Of a DNA stretch of 6,451 nt, positions 1-6,062 are shown piece by piece. How positions within the stretch are numbered: position 1 is the stretch's first letter; each line of letters starts with the position of its first letter. Made by a program: the position numbers and the translations under genes. The notes under the pieces were generated by a model, which was not told where the DNA came from, made no database searches, and worked only from the letters and a program-made list of their open reading frames with translations. Origin of the DNA: JBELHR01 sp049607205 (lineage in GTDB: Bacteria; Bacteroidota; Bacteroidia; Flavobacteriales; Flavobacteriaceae); the NCBI GenBank assembly GCA_049607205.1, contig JBMYWH010000043.1, positions 1-6,451 of the forward strand, written 5' to 3'.

Positions 1-312
1 TTCATCGTCGTCATGGGCTGGGTTGTAGGAGGTGTTTACGAAGAAATCGTCTTTCATGGATTCATTTTCACTCGCTTGGAAAAAATGACACCAAGCCGCC
101 ATGCTACTAAAATTAGCTTTGTCCTAGCGGGGTTGATTTTTGGAGTCTACCATTACCAACTCGGTATGGCCGGTATGATTAATGCCACCATAGTAGGAAT
201 CGTTTACCTCGGTCTTTATGTCTATTTCAAAAGAAATTTGTGGTATTCCATTATTTGCCACGGCGTGTACAACAGTATTGTGATGACCTTGATTTACTTG
301 GACTATCTCTAA
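1..312 (+). CDS. CPBP family intramembrane metalloprotease (CAAX/Abi type), 5'-truncated
   Basis: The open frame enters from the left edge with no stop, so this is the last 103 residues of a longer membrane protein; the first ATG visible (13) is probably internal. The three signature blocks of the CPBP family are present in order: a Glu pair at residues 14-15 (EEIVFHG), FxxxH at 47-51 (FGVYH) and HxxxN at 87-91 (HGVYN). Between them are hydrophobic helices at about 40-56, 60-76 and 81-100. In this family the Glu and His residues form the intramembrane active site, used to cleave prenylated or other membrane-embedded peptides. The substrate cannot be told from sequence. One oddity is that the usual Arg of EExxFRG is His19 here. 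The 3' end overlaps the convergent LytTR gene by 4 nt. The family call is firm; the physiological role is unknown. Confidence 0.87.
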   Translation, partial: FIVVMGWVVGGVYEEIVFHGFIFTRLEKMTPSRHATKISFVLAGLIFGVYHYQLGMAGMINATIVGIVYLGLYVYFKRNLWYSIICHGVYNSIVMTLIYLDYL

Positions 313-1079
313 GCCATTGCCCCTCTTATTTTCTTCACATAAGCCCGAGACACGGGAACAATAAGATCCGTCCCTTTAAGTGTTAGTTTTAAACCCTGAG
401 CATTACCACTGGCCTCTTCGATAGCACCTAAATAGATTAGAAAACTTCGATGACATTGCAATAAATCTTTATACTGCCCAGCGGTATCTTTTAAGGTAGC
501 GCGAATCATCTCCTTAGTTCCATCACTGCGATATATGACCACATAATTTTCTGCCGCTTCCGCTGCAATCACCCTTAAGACCACTTCAGAAGGCTCAATC
601 ACAGCACTGAGATCACTAATTTCTCGAGCTTCGATCAAACAAAATCTCTTGTAATTCTCATATTTTAATAAAGAACGAACTACAATAATCGGAGTTCCCA
701 GGACCAAGACATATGCGATCAACTCATAAAAAGGAAGCGGACTCTGTCTTAAATTATTCAGAATCACCACCGAGGTAATTACCACAAGTAGCCCCAACTC
801 TTGCAAGACTTGCTTGCCGACAGTCCATCCTTTTTCAGGAATGGGATAATAGTGTAAGCGCAGCTGTCTAAACAGGGCAAAATACAAAAGGCTCACCCCG
901 AAGACTAAAAAAGTGGTTTTAAAGATCTCTACATAGTCCGGACCGAAAGGTTGAAGAACCAACAAGACCACCAAGATTAATCCAACCGACTTCCCGGCGC
1001 TTGTCATTCGTCCCTGCCAGCTGCTCTCAAAGGGAAAATCGGCATGTAGTCTTTGCCATTGGTCACTAAATCTTGTCAT
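309..1079 (-). CDS. Membrane-anchored LytTR-domain DNA-binding regulator
   Basis: This 256-aa protein has two parts. Residues about 32-46, 52-70, 91-109 and 117-137 are four predicted membrane helices. Residues about 160-253 form a LytTR DNA-binding domain, seen as ENYVVIY (177-183), RATLKD (193-198), CHRSFLIYL (209-217) and VPVSRAYVKKIR (241-252), all at the usual spacing. No phospho-receiver domain is present, so it is not a classical response regulator. Membrane-anchored LytTR proteins are common in Bacteroidota, and in other lineages they often act with a small membrane partner. It is divergent from the exported hydrolase gene across 62 bp, which suggests local control, probably including itself. 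A 9-bp direct repeat covers its start codon. The stop overlaps the end of the convergent CPBP gene by 4 nt. The signal sensed is unknown. No in-frame alternative start looks better than the ATG at 1079. Confidence 0.9.
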   Translation of the reverse strand: MTRFSDQWQRLHADFPFESSWQGRMTSAGKSVGLILVVLLVLQPFGPDYVEIFKTTFLVFGVSLLYFALFRQLRLHYYPIPEKGWTVGKQVLQELGLLVVITSVVILNNLRQSPLPFYELIAYVLVLGTPIIVVRSLLKYENYKRFCLIEAREISDLSAVIEPSEVVLRVIAAEAAENYVVIYRSDGTKEMIRATLKDTAGQYKDLLQCHRSFLIYLGAIEEASGNAQGLKLTLKGTDLIVPVSRAYVKKIRGAMA

Positions 1080-1085
1080 TGGTCA
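1057..1085. promoter_or_regulatory. Direct repeat CATTGGTCA x2 over the LytTR start: possible operator
   Basis: CATTGGTCA occurs exactly at 1057-1065 and again at 1077-1085, an 11-bp spacer and 20-bp period. The second copy contains the start codon of the LytTR gene (CAT at 1077-1079), and the first lies 4-7 codons inside it. A weaker copy (TGATCA, 1095-1100) follows at about the same helical face. LytTR proteins of the AgrA/ComE type bind 9-bp direct repeats spaced about two helical turns apart, so the geometry fits autoregulation. The bases do not match the AgrA consensus, and chance is not excluded. Confidence 0.3.
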
Positions 1086-1115
1086 ACTATTTTATGATCA
1101 AGGCCTAAGCTATAT

Positions 1116-1123
1116 TAATTTTA
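1116..1123 (+). promoter_or_regulatory. Possible -7 promoter box before the exported hydrolase
   Basis: TAATTTTA matches the Bacteroidota -7 consensus TAnnTTTG except for the last base. It sits 18 nt before the hydrolase start codon, giving a short leader typical of this phylum. No clear TTG -33 element lies 17-23 nt upstream; TTTATG near 1091-1096 is the nearest and is weak. The promoter may therefore depend on an activator, for which the divergent LytTR protein is the obvious candidate (inference). Confidence 0.3.
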
Positions 1124-1141
1124 CTGAAAAATCAAATCATC

Positions 1142-1936
1142 ATGAAAAACTTAGTACTTATTTTGTTGTTTGCCACCACCCTTTGTGGTGCCCAAAACCT
1201 CGATCAAATCAGAGCAAAATACCAAGCTCGTAAACCACATTTAGACAGTATGTCTCAATTTCCAAGTCGCCCTTACCAGGACCTTATCGTCATGACACAA
1301 GACAGTATTAAAATACACGCTTGGCATATCAAAAATCCAGAAGCTGATCAAACCCTGATCCTCGTTCATGGTTTCAATATGAACAAATCTCATATGCTCT
1401 CAAGAGCTGAATTCTTATATACTCAAGGATATTCCATCGTCTTGATGGACCTCAGAGCTCGAGGCTTAAGTGGAGGGACTAGAGCCACCACTGGCGCAGC
1501 TAATGGCTTGGACGTTCTAGCAGTTTATAAGGCTCTAGAAGATCGTGGAGAAATACACTTATATGGATTCTCTCATGGAGCCCGAGCGGTAAGTTTCGGA
1601 GCCGCGCTCATCGGAAATCCCAAACAACGTCTATTTCTTGAAGGAATCCCTTATCAACTGGCAGAAGGGTTTAAGAGACAAAACGGATATGCCATGCCAA
1701 TGATTCCCCAAGAAACAGAACTTGACAAAGCCCTCGAGCAAAACAAAGCAAATCAAACCCTTTTACTCATAGGAGATTCCGATCCTGCGATTACCCCAGA
1801 GGAAGCGCGTAAACTGATAAAATATAGCGAGCATCCAGACTCTTTACTGATGGTTTTCCCAGAACAAGGACACCATGTATTGAGCAAAAACAACACTTAT
1901 TTAAACGAAATCTCACCATATTTAATCTCAAAATAA
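1142..1936 (+). CDS. Exported alpha/beta-hydrolase (serine hydrolase)
   Basis: This 264-aa protein begins with a signal peptide (residues 1-17, hydrophobic LVLILLFATTLCG, likely cut near CGAQ), so it acts in the periplasm or outside the cell. An alpha/beta-hydrolase fold follows. The oxyanion-hole segment is LVHGFNMNKS (74-83). The nucleophile elbow is GFSHG (142-146) with Ser144, the acid is Asp214 (or Asp212) in GDSDPAI, and the general base is His244 or His245 in EQGHHVL. LMDLRARGLSGG (101-112) is the usual conserved loop after strand 4. Length is normal for single-domain hydrolases of the BAAT/serine-aminopeptidase-like group. The substrate is unknown; esterase, acyl-peptide and lipase activities are all possible. 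Its stop overlaps the next start (TAATG), so the two are translated together. It lies divergent from the LytTR regulator. I am confident of the fold and catalytic triad, not of the reaction. Confidence 0.87.
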   Translation: MKNLVLILLFATTLCGAQNLDQIRAKYQARKPHLDSMSQFPSRPYQDLIVMTQDSIKIHAWHIKNPEADQTLILVHGFNMNKSHMLSRAEFLYTQGYSIVLMDLRARGLSGGTRATTGAANGLDVLAVYKALEDRGEIHLYGFSHGARAVSFGAALIGNPKQRLFLEGIPYQLAEGFKRQNGYAMPMIPQETELDKALEQNKANQTLLLIGDSDPAITPEEARKLIKYSEHPDSLLMVFPEQGHHVLSKNNTYLNEISPYLISK

Positions 1937-2295
1937 TGAAAAAATTCATCGCCTTTCAAGCCATCGCTATGGCCCTATACCACTTCTACCTGCCTTACCA
2001 ATTCCAGTGGTTCAACTTTTTAGATCAGACTAGCCCAACAATCAATTGGGCCCTGATTGCCCTAAATAATTATTTTTCGTTCAACCTTTTAGTTTTGGGC
2101 CTTGCCGTACTATTCTATAAAAAATCTAAACTTCCAGTACTCTTACTCACAATCTTCTGGACCTTCAGCTTCATTTACCAAATCTATAGTCCCATGCCCA
2201 TTCCTAAGCACTTAAACTTCCTAGTTTGGTTACTGCCTAGCTTGGCATTAGGAAATGCCTTTTTAGCGCTAGTTTACATTTGGAAAAACCGCTAA
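1936..2295 (+). CDS. Small four-helix membrane protein of unknown function
   Basis: This 119-residue protein is almost wholly hydrophobic, with predicted membrane helices at about 3-20, 45-61, 65-84 and 94-115. Charged residues cluster in the short loop KKSK (62-65) and at the C-terminus (KNR), so by the positive-inside rule the 62-65 loop and the C-terminal tail should face the same, cytoplasmic, side only if one helix is non-spanning; the topology is therefore uncertain. A Pro-rich loop PMPIPKH (86-92) and many aromatic residues stand out. I do not recognise the family. The start is set by the TAATG overlap with the hydrolase stop, which implies translational coupling and a shared role with that exported enzyme, for example anchoring or maturation (inference). 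It is clearly a real gene from its length, composition and coupling. Confidence 0.75.
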   Translation: MKKFIAFQAIAMALYHFYLPYQFQWFNFLDQTSPTINWALIALNNYFSFNLLVLGLAVLFYKKSKLPVLLLTIFWTFSFIYQIYSPMPIPKHLNFLVWLLPSLALGNAFLALVYIWKNR

Positions 2296-2324
2296 AACAC
2301 TAATTAAAAACATTTTAGTATATT

Positions 2325-2341
2325 ATAAGTGATTTACTTAT
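2325..2341. repeat. Short inverted repeat upstream of the lipoprotein gene
   Basis: ATAAGT (2325-2330) and ACTTAT (2336-2341) are perfect inverted copies around the 5-base centre GATTT. The repeat sits 25 nt before the lipoprotein start, in the 71-bp gap that must carry the promoter of the three-gene unit unless it is read from upstream. It could be an operator for a dimeric regulator. A 6-bp AT-rich repeat is weak evidence, and no convincing TTG/TAnnTTTG pair was found beside it. Confidence 0.2.
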
Positions 2342-2366
2342 CCGCCGAATAAATCATTAAAATGTT

Positions 2367-3239
2367 ATGAAAACATCAGCTAAAACGCTACTTCTACTAT
2401 TTAGTTTATTACTACTTAGCGGTTGTAACAAACAAAAAGCCGAAGCGCTCAAAATTGCCGCGGAACAATTTCAAATCAACGCCATTACAGCACTTGATAA
2501 AGTGAATGAACTTTTTATACAGAATCAATCCGTGGCCTTTGAACTTGAGTCGGCTCAGACAGAACAAATCGTAAGAGACCTCAATAGTCTAGAAGGGAGT
2601 CATCAAATAACGGCTTCCCTTCTAGATATATGGTCAAGTGAAGCTGTAATTGGTCAAGCTCAGGATGAAGCCCTGAATCAAAGATTTGATGATTTAAAGG
2701 GACAGTACTATACCTTTGAAGGTTTATTTTCTTCTTTAGACAAAGGGAGTTTTGTCGCTAAAGACCTGGTAAAGAAAGCGGAGAAACATGCCATCAATCT
2801 CTCCATGCAACTGATCAATTTCTCTAAAACCTTAGAAGCCCATGACTTCAAATTCACAGCTCAAAGGGTCCTAATTATTGAGCAAATGAAAAAAGCCAAG
2901 GATGAGGAAAATGAGAAATTACAGAAAAAACTCATCGAACAAGTTGCTCTTGAATTTGTACAACTTAGACAGCTTGAAATCCAACTCAAGGATGATGCGA
3001 TAAGAGAATGTCTCAAAGGCGCTGAAAGCGGAAAGCAGGTCGCTGAACTGATTCGAAATTATCATAAAATGAGCCTACATGACATCCTTTCTGCGGTCAA
3101 AACCTCTATGAATTACACACTGAATATTACTGATGGGAACAAAAGTGTTCAGGACCTTATTGAGAAATATGAAACAATTGAAACGACCATCAAAGAAGAC
3201 CCTTACTGGAACATACTATTAAAAGATTCTGAAAACTAA
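2367..3239 (+). CDS. Helical lipoprotein of unknown function, first gene of a three-gene unit
   Basis: This 290-aa protein has a clear lipoprotein signal: a basic start, a run of Leu, and the lipobox LSGC with Cys20 as the lipidated residue. The residues after Cys (NKQK) lack the acidic stretch that marks surface export in Bacteroidota, so a periplasm-facing anchor is more likely (inference). The mature part is almost all helix and highly charged, with a likely coiled coil at about 170-205, where the sequence is rich in Lys and Glu, and a second helical stretch near 128-155. No enzyme motif or known domain is recognised. The next gene starts 9 nt after its stop and is itself overlapped by the third, so the three form one transcription unit. 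The ATG at 2367 is chosen because it gives a complete signal peptide; the ATG at 2362 is out of frame. Confidence 0.82.
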   Translation: MKTSAKTLLLLFSLLLLSGCNKQKAEALKIAAEQFQINAITALDKVNELFIQNQSVAFELESAQTEQIVRDLNSLEGSHQITASLLDIWSSEAVIGQAQDEALNQRFDDLKGQYYTFEGLFSSLDKGSFVAKDLVKKAEKHAINLSMQLINFSKTLEAHDFKFTAQRVLIIEQMKKAKDEENEKLQKKLIEQVALEFVQLRQLEIQLKDDAIRECLKGAESGKQVAELIRNYHKMSLHDILSAVKTSMNYTLNITDGNKSVQDLIEKYETIETTIKEDPYWNILLKDSEN

Positions 3240-3248
3240 ACAAATACT

Positions 3249-3545
3249 ATGGATAAAGATGCCCTAATGATTTCTACACTTTCTAATGCCCTTATCGACC
3301 TTCAAGTGAAGTATCGAAGCTATCCGGTATTGGAACGAATTAAAATAAGACCTGAGTTAGAAGGTTTACTCCGAGAATTCTCTGCCTATCAACTTAAATT
3401 ACTTGATGAAGGAGTAATTACCACTGATCAAGATCTTCAAGAAATGAAGCAGATCAAAGAAGGAATTGATCAAGCGGCCGATGAACAACAAATGATTCTG
3501 GCAATTGGTAAAACTTTAGGTTGGATCGCAGGAAAGGTTATATGA
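3249..3545 (+). CDS. 98-aa helical protein of unknown function
   Basis: No signal peptide or full membrane helix is present, so this should be cytoplasmic. The sequence is helix-rich, with an acidic, Gln-rich stretch (about 58-82) likely to pair with another helix. It ends in a Gly-spaced amphipathic tail, ILAIGKTLGWIAGKVI (83-98), that could sit on a membrane surface. It starts 9 nt after the lipoprotein stop, and its own stop overlaps the next start by 4 nt (ATGA at 3542-3545). That places it as the middle gene of the unit, and translational coupling suggests it is made in step with the membrane hydrolase; a bridging or controlling partner is an inference. Met7 is a possible later start, but the first ATG fits the spacing. 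I do not recognise the family. Confidence 0.75.
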   Translation: MDKDALMISTLSNALIDLQVKYRSYPVLERIKIRPELEGLLREFSAYQLKLLDEGVITTDQDLQEMKQIKEGIDQAADEQQMILAIGKTLGWIAGKVI

Positions 3546-4738
3546 AAGTAGGAATTTACATCTCTGGATTAGGGCAGACCCTAAACAACGACTCCGTAGT
3601 GGATTATGCGGAGCGCATTAAGAATGAACTCAAGTTTAACACCAATGGAGAAGAATTTGAATTAGAGCAGCAAGAAGTTAGTTATCACAAGGAAAAGAGA
3701 ACTACGGTGGTGAGTATCTTTCAGAAACTAGATCAAGAAAAGAAACTGGTCTACAAACTCTACGATTTTGAATATCATCAAATGTTAACCGATAGATTCA
3801 ATAAATTCTCTTTACTCAAAAAGAATTTTTGGCTACTACTTTTAGTTCTTCAAAAAGGACCTATGCTCTTCTGGCGCATATTTAAAAGAGATGCTTTTAA
3901 TCGACCTTTTCAAACCCTCTACATATTCGGTATATTTTTCTTGATTGCAAGCAGTCTTTTACTCATGGTTCCTGCCTCACTTTCTCTGATCACAGGAATT
4001 TTTGAAAGTCCAGAGATCAGTAACTATTTCAACATTGCGGATTCGAATTCATTTCTGTCTTCCCAATCTTTGAGGCGTCTCTCAGAAAAAATCATTGCAG
4101 CTACAGGAATTCTCTTAGTTTTAGTTCCTGGAGCAAATGTTCTAGTGACCTCCTTAGCCACGGAGTTCGTTTGTGCTAATGATTATTTAGATCATGGAAG
4201 TCAACGACAGCTCATTCAAGGAAATCTTGAACTTCTTGTAGACTATATCACAGAAGAACAACAAGATTGTAAAATTCACTTTCACACCTATAGTTTCGGA
4301 AGTCTCTTAGCCATGGACTATCTCTTCCCAAGCACCTCTTCAGTTTCCAATAATGCTAAAGAGTTTTGTGAAGCTTTAATCACTATAGGAACTCCTTTTG
4401 AATTCATTAATTCATATTATCCGCATTTCTATGAAAACCGAAATCTAGAGCTACGCAATCAATTGCAATGGATCAATGTCTATTCCAAACTAGATGCTCT
4501 AGCTTCCAACTTTAGATTCGATCATGAAATTGGAGAGGCTGAATATGGAATGGACCTCCAATCCAAAAAACCAGAAAACATCAATTATGAAACTGCTTCT
4601 TTTAGTCAAACGGGAATTCTAAGTTTTTTATTGCTTTACAGCATCAAAGCGCATCGAATTTATTGGGATCAGAACCCCGAAGCTCAAAGTTGCATAGGCC
4701 CTATTTATAGAGAAATGACGGCTACAGGGATGATTTAA
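3542..4738 (+). CDS. Membrane protein with a lipase-like alpha/beta-hydrolase fold interrupted by a membrane hairpin
   Basis: The start at 3542 is preferred over an in-frame ATG at 3521 because it gives the classic ATGA overlap and begins directly with the first strand, MKVGIYISGLGQ; this gives 398 aa. The N-terminal strand and GLGQ (9-12) resemble an oxyanion-hole segment. A hydrophobic, probably amphipathic stretch follows at about 97-113, and two strong membrane helices at about 125-150 and 184-206. After the hairpin the fold resumes: HTYSFGS (248-254) as nucleophile elbow with Ser251, ALITIGTP (278-285) as in lipases, Asp318 in NVYSKLDAL as likely acid, and His371 in KAHRIYW as likely base. 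The first Gly of GxSxG is Thr249. With no signal peptide, both halves of the catalytic domain should face the cytoplasm. Substrate is unknown; lipid or acyl esters are plausible. It is the last gene of the unit with the lipoprotein and the 98-aa protein. Confidence 0.75.
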   Translation: MKVGIYISGLGQTLNNDSVVDYAERIKNELKFNTNGEEFELEQQEVSYHKEKRTTVVSIFQKLDQEKKLVYKLYDFEYHQMLTDRFNKFSLLKKNFWLLLLVLQKGPMLFWRIFKRDAFNRPFQTLYIFGIFFLIASSLLLMVPASLSLITGIFESPEISNYFNIADSNSFLSSQSLRRLSEKIIAATGILLVLVPGANVLVTSLATEFVCANDYLDHGSQRQLIQGNLELLVDYITEEQQDCKIHFHTYSFGSLLAMDYLFPSTSSVSNNAKEFCEALITIGTPFEFINSYYPHFYENRNLELRNQLQWINVYSKLDALASNFRFDHEIGEAEYGMDLQSKKPENINYETASFSQTGILSFLLLYSIKAHRIYWDQNPEAQSCIGPIYREMTATGMI

Positions 4739-4760
4739 AACAACTAAGGCTTTTGTTTTT
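4737..4760 (+). terminator. Weak AU-rich hairpin with U-run after the membrane hydrolase
   Basis: AAAACAA (4737-4743) can pair with TTGTTTT (4753-4759) around a 9-base loop, followed by T residues. It overlaps the stop codon of the hydrolase gene and could end the three-gene transcript. The stem has only one G-C pair, so termination would be inefficient. It also abuts the promoter box of the next gene. Confidence 0.25.
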
Positions 4761-4762
4761 TG

Positions 4763-4770
4763 TATCTTTA
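4763..4770 (+). promoter_or_regulatory. -7 promoter box of the 147-aa membrane protein
   Basis: TATCTTTA, preceded by a T-rich run, matches the Bacteroidota -7 box TAnnTTTG except for the last base. It lies 11 nt before the ATG at 4782, so the leader would be only about 5 nt, a near-leaderless arrangement. No TTG is found at the expected -33 distance, which lowers confidence. Confidence 0.4.
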
Positions 4771-4781
4771 AAAGAAAAACC

Positions 4782-5225
4782 ATGATTTCCGTTTTACCTA
4801 GACAGTTTGACAACAATTATCAAGGCCGTAGAATTTCCTTATATGTCTTCTATCTGATCACGTTGATGACCCTAGTGAGAAGCTTAATTCACCTTCTAAG
4901 TAGCGATGGAGGTGCTCAGAGTATCGCGAGTATTCCACTGGATCAGTACTCTGAACATGCCGCCAATGGTATCATCACTGTGTTTTCACTATGGGGACTC
5001 TCACAACTGATCATGGCAATCTTCTATGTGATCATTTCCCTGAAATACAAATCCATGGTACCGCTGATGTATATTTTCCTAATCATCGAATATGTAGGAA
5101 GGGCCTTAATTGGAATTTCCAAACCACTATATACCCTGGAAACCCCACCAGGAGCGTGGCTGAATCTTATCTTTATCGCCTCACTTCCCATCCTTTTCTA
5201 TTTTTCAATTAAACCTCGAAAGTAA
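4782..5225 (+). CDS. Conserved-looking four-helix membrane protein of unknown function
   Basis: This 147-aa protein has predicted membrane helices at about 17-39, 63-87, 91-110 and 124-142. A polar loop lies between helices 1 and 2 (SSDGGAQSIASIPLDQYSEH, 40-59), and a second between helices 3 and 4 is rich in Pro and Gly. Buried polar residues Arg33, Glu103 and Arg107 (the IEYVGR segment) are unusual within helices and suggest a conserved functional site. Basic residues at both ends (RR at 16-17, KPRK at 144-147) place both termini in the cytoplasm. I do not recognise an established function; it resembles uncharacterised small membrane proteins. It has its own promoter box and stands alone: 43 nt follow the hydrolase gene and 78 nt precede the exporter gene. 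Small overlapping frames on either strand here are shadows. Confidence 0.78.
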   Translation: MISVLPRQFDNNYQGRRISLYVFYLITLMTLVRSLIHLLSSDGGAQSIASIPLDQYSEHAANGIITVFSLWGLSQLIMAIFYVIISLKYKSMVPLMYIFLIIEYVGRALIGISKPLYTLETPPGAWLNLIFIASLPILFYFSIKPRK

Positions 5226-5253
5226 CTAGCTAGGCCAAAAATAGCGTCCATTA

Positions 5254-5280
5254 TTGCATTAAATCAAAGCACTATATTTA
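5254..5280 (+). promoter_or_regulatory. Predicted promoter of the TauE/SafE exporter gene
   Basis: TTG (5254-5256) and TATATTTA (5273-5280) are 16 nt apart, one short of the 17-23 nt reported for flavobacterial promoters (TTG...TAnnTTTG). Transcription would begin near 5286, giving a leader of about 18 nt before the ATG at 5304. It lies in the 78-bp gap after the 147-aa gene and suggests the exporter is transcribed on its own. Confidence 0.42.
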
Positions 5281-5303
5281 ACAAAAACTAAACCTATGAC
5301 TTC

Positions 5304-6062
5304 ATGGACTACCCCTCAATTTTAGAATACGTTTACCTAATAGTCATAGGTTTCATTGCTGGGCTAATTAATATTGTAGCCGGTGGTGGTTCATTACTAA
5401 CCCTGCCCATGCTTATATTTATGGGACTTAGTCCTCAAGTAGCTAATGGAACCAATAGAATTGGGATTATAGTTCAGAATGTTTTTGCCATCAAAGGCTT
5501 TCAGTCTAAGGGAGTACCTGTGACTTCATTTTCGATCTATTTATCTGTATCAGCTCTTATAGGATCTCTGATCGGGGCTTCTTTTGCCGTAGAAATAGAT
5601 GCTGAACTCTTTAATAAAATTTTGGCCGGAGTGATGGTCGTAATTGTACTATATCTGATTTTTAAGAAAAATACTTCGCTTACTGAAACCTTGGAGAAAA
5701 CCACAGGTAAGGCTAGAATATTTAGCTTGATTGCCTTTTTCTTTATCGGAATATATGGTGGATTTATTCAAGCTGGAGTCGGTTTTATAATCATTGCCAC
5801 CCTTTCAAGCTTGACCCAGATGAGTCTGGTGAAAAGCAATGCCATTAAGGTTTTTGTTGTTCTGATTTATACGGTGGCGGCTGTGGTGGTTTTTGCCTTG
5901 AACGATTCCATTAGTTGGACCCACGGATTGGTCTTAGCTATCGGAACTTCGGCAGGAGGATGGACCATGAGTCGTTATTCGGTTAAAAAAGGAGATGGAT
6001 TTGTCAAGGTGTTATTGATCCTTATGATTTGCATCATGGCTATAAAACTTTGGTTCTTTTAA
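5304..6062 (+). CDS. TauE/SafE (TSUP) family anion exporter/permease
   Basis: This 252-aa integral membrane protein has about eight predicted helices in two homologous halves, the normal size and layout for TSUP transporters. The family signature appears in both halves: GFIAGLINIVAGGGSLLTLP (16-35) followed by ANGTNRIGI (47-55), and FIGIYGGFIQAGVGFIIIAT (147-166) followed by SNAIKVFVV (178-186). A basic cytoplasmic linker (KKNTSLTETLEKTTGKAR, 121-138) joins the halves. Family members move sulfite, sulfoacetate, thiosulfate or related organosulfur anions across the inner membrane. The substrate here cannot be told, because no sulfur-metabolism gene is nearby. The start at 5304 is the first in-frame ATG after an in-frame TAA at 5289-5291. 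Transcription appears to be from its own promoter. Complete, with no sign of damage. Confidence 0.92.
   Translation: MDYPSILEYVYLIVIGFIAGLINIVAGGGSLLTLPMLIFMGLSPQVANGTNRIGIIVQNVFAIKGFQSKGVPVTSFSIYLSVSALIGSLIGASFAVEIDAELFNKILAGVMVVIVLYLIFKKNTSLTETLEKTTGKARIFSLIAFFFIGIYGGFIQAGVGFIIIATLSSLTQMSLVKSNAIKVFVVLIYTVAAVVVFALNDSISWTHGLVLAIGTSAGGWTMSRYSVKKGDGFVKVLLILMICIMAIKLWFF

Noticed and set aside
2292..2319. CTAAAA/TTTTAG and ACTAA/TTAGT pairs after the 119-aa gene as a terminator
   Set aside because: The stems are 5-6 bp of mostly A-T with long loops and no U-run; not distinguishable from AT-rich background.
3521..3541. Upstream in-frame ATG giving seven extra residues on the membrane hydrolase
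   Set aside because: It would overlap the 98-aa gene by 25 nt and adds a polar MDRRKGY lead that does not fit the first strand; the ATG at 3542 gives a standard ATGA junction.
4628..4816. Minus-strand open frame of 62 codons
   Set aside because: It runs antisense across the end of the membrane hydrolase gene and over the start of the 147-aa gene, has no domain or leader signals, and covers a promoter box; it is a shadow.
4991..5212. Plus-strand open frame of 73 codons inside the 147-aa gene
   Set aside because: It lies wholly within the better-supported gene in another frame and has the scattered composition of an out-of-frame translation.
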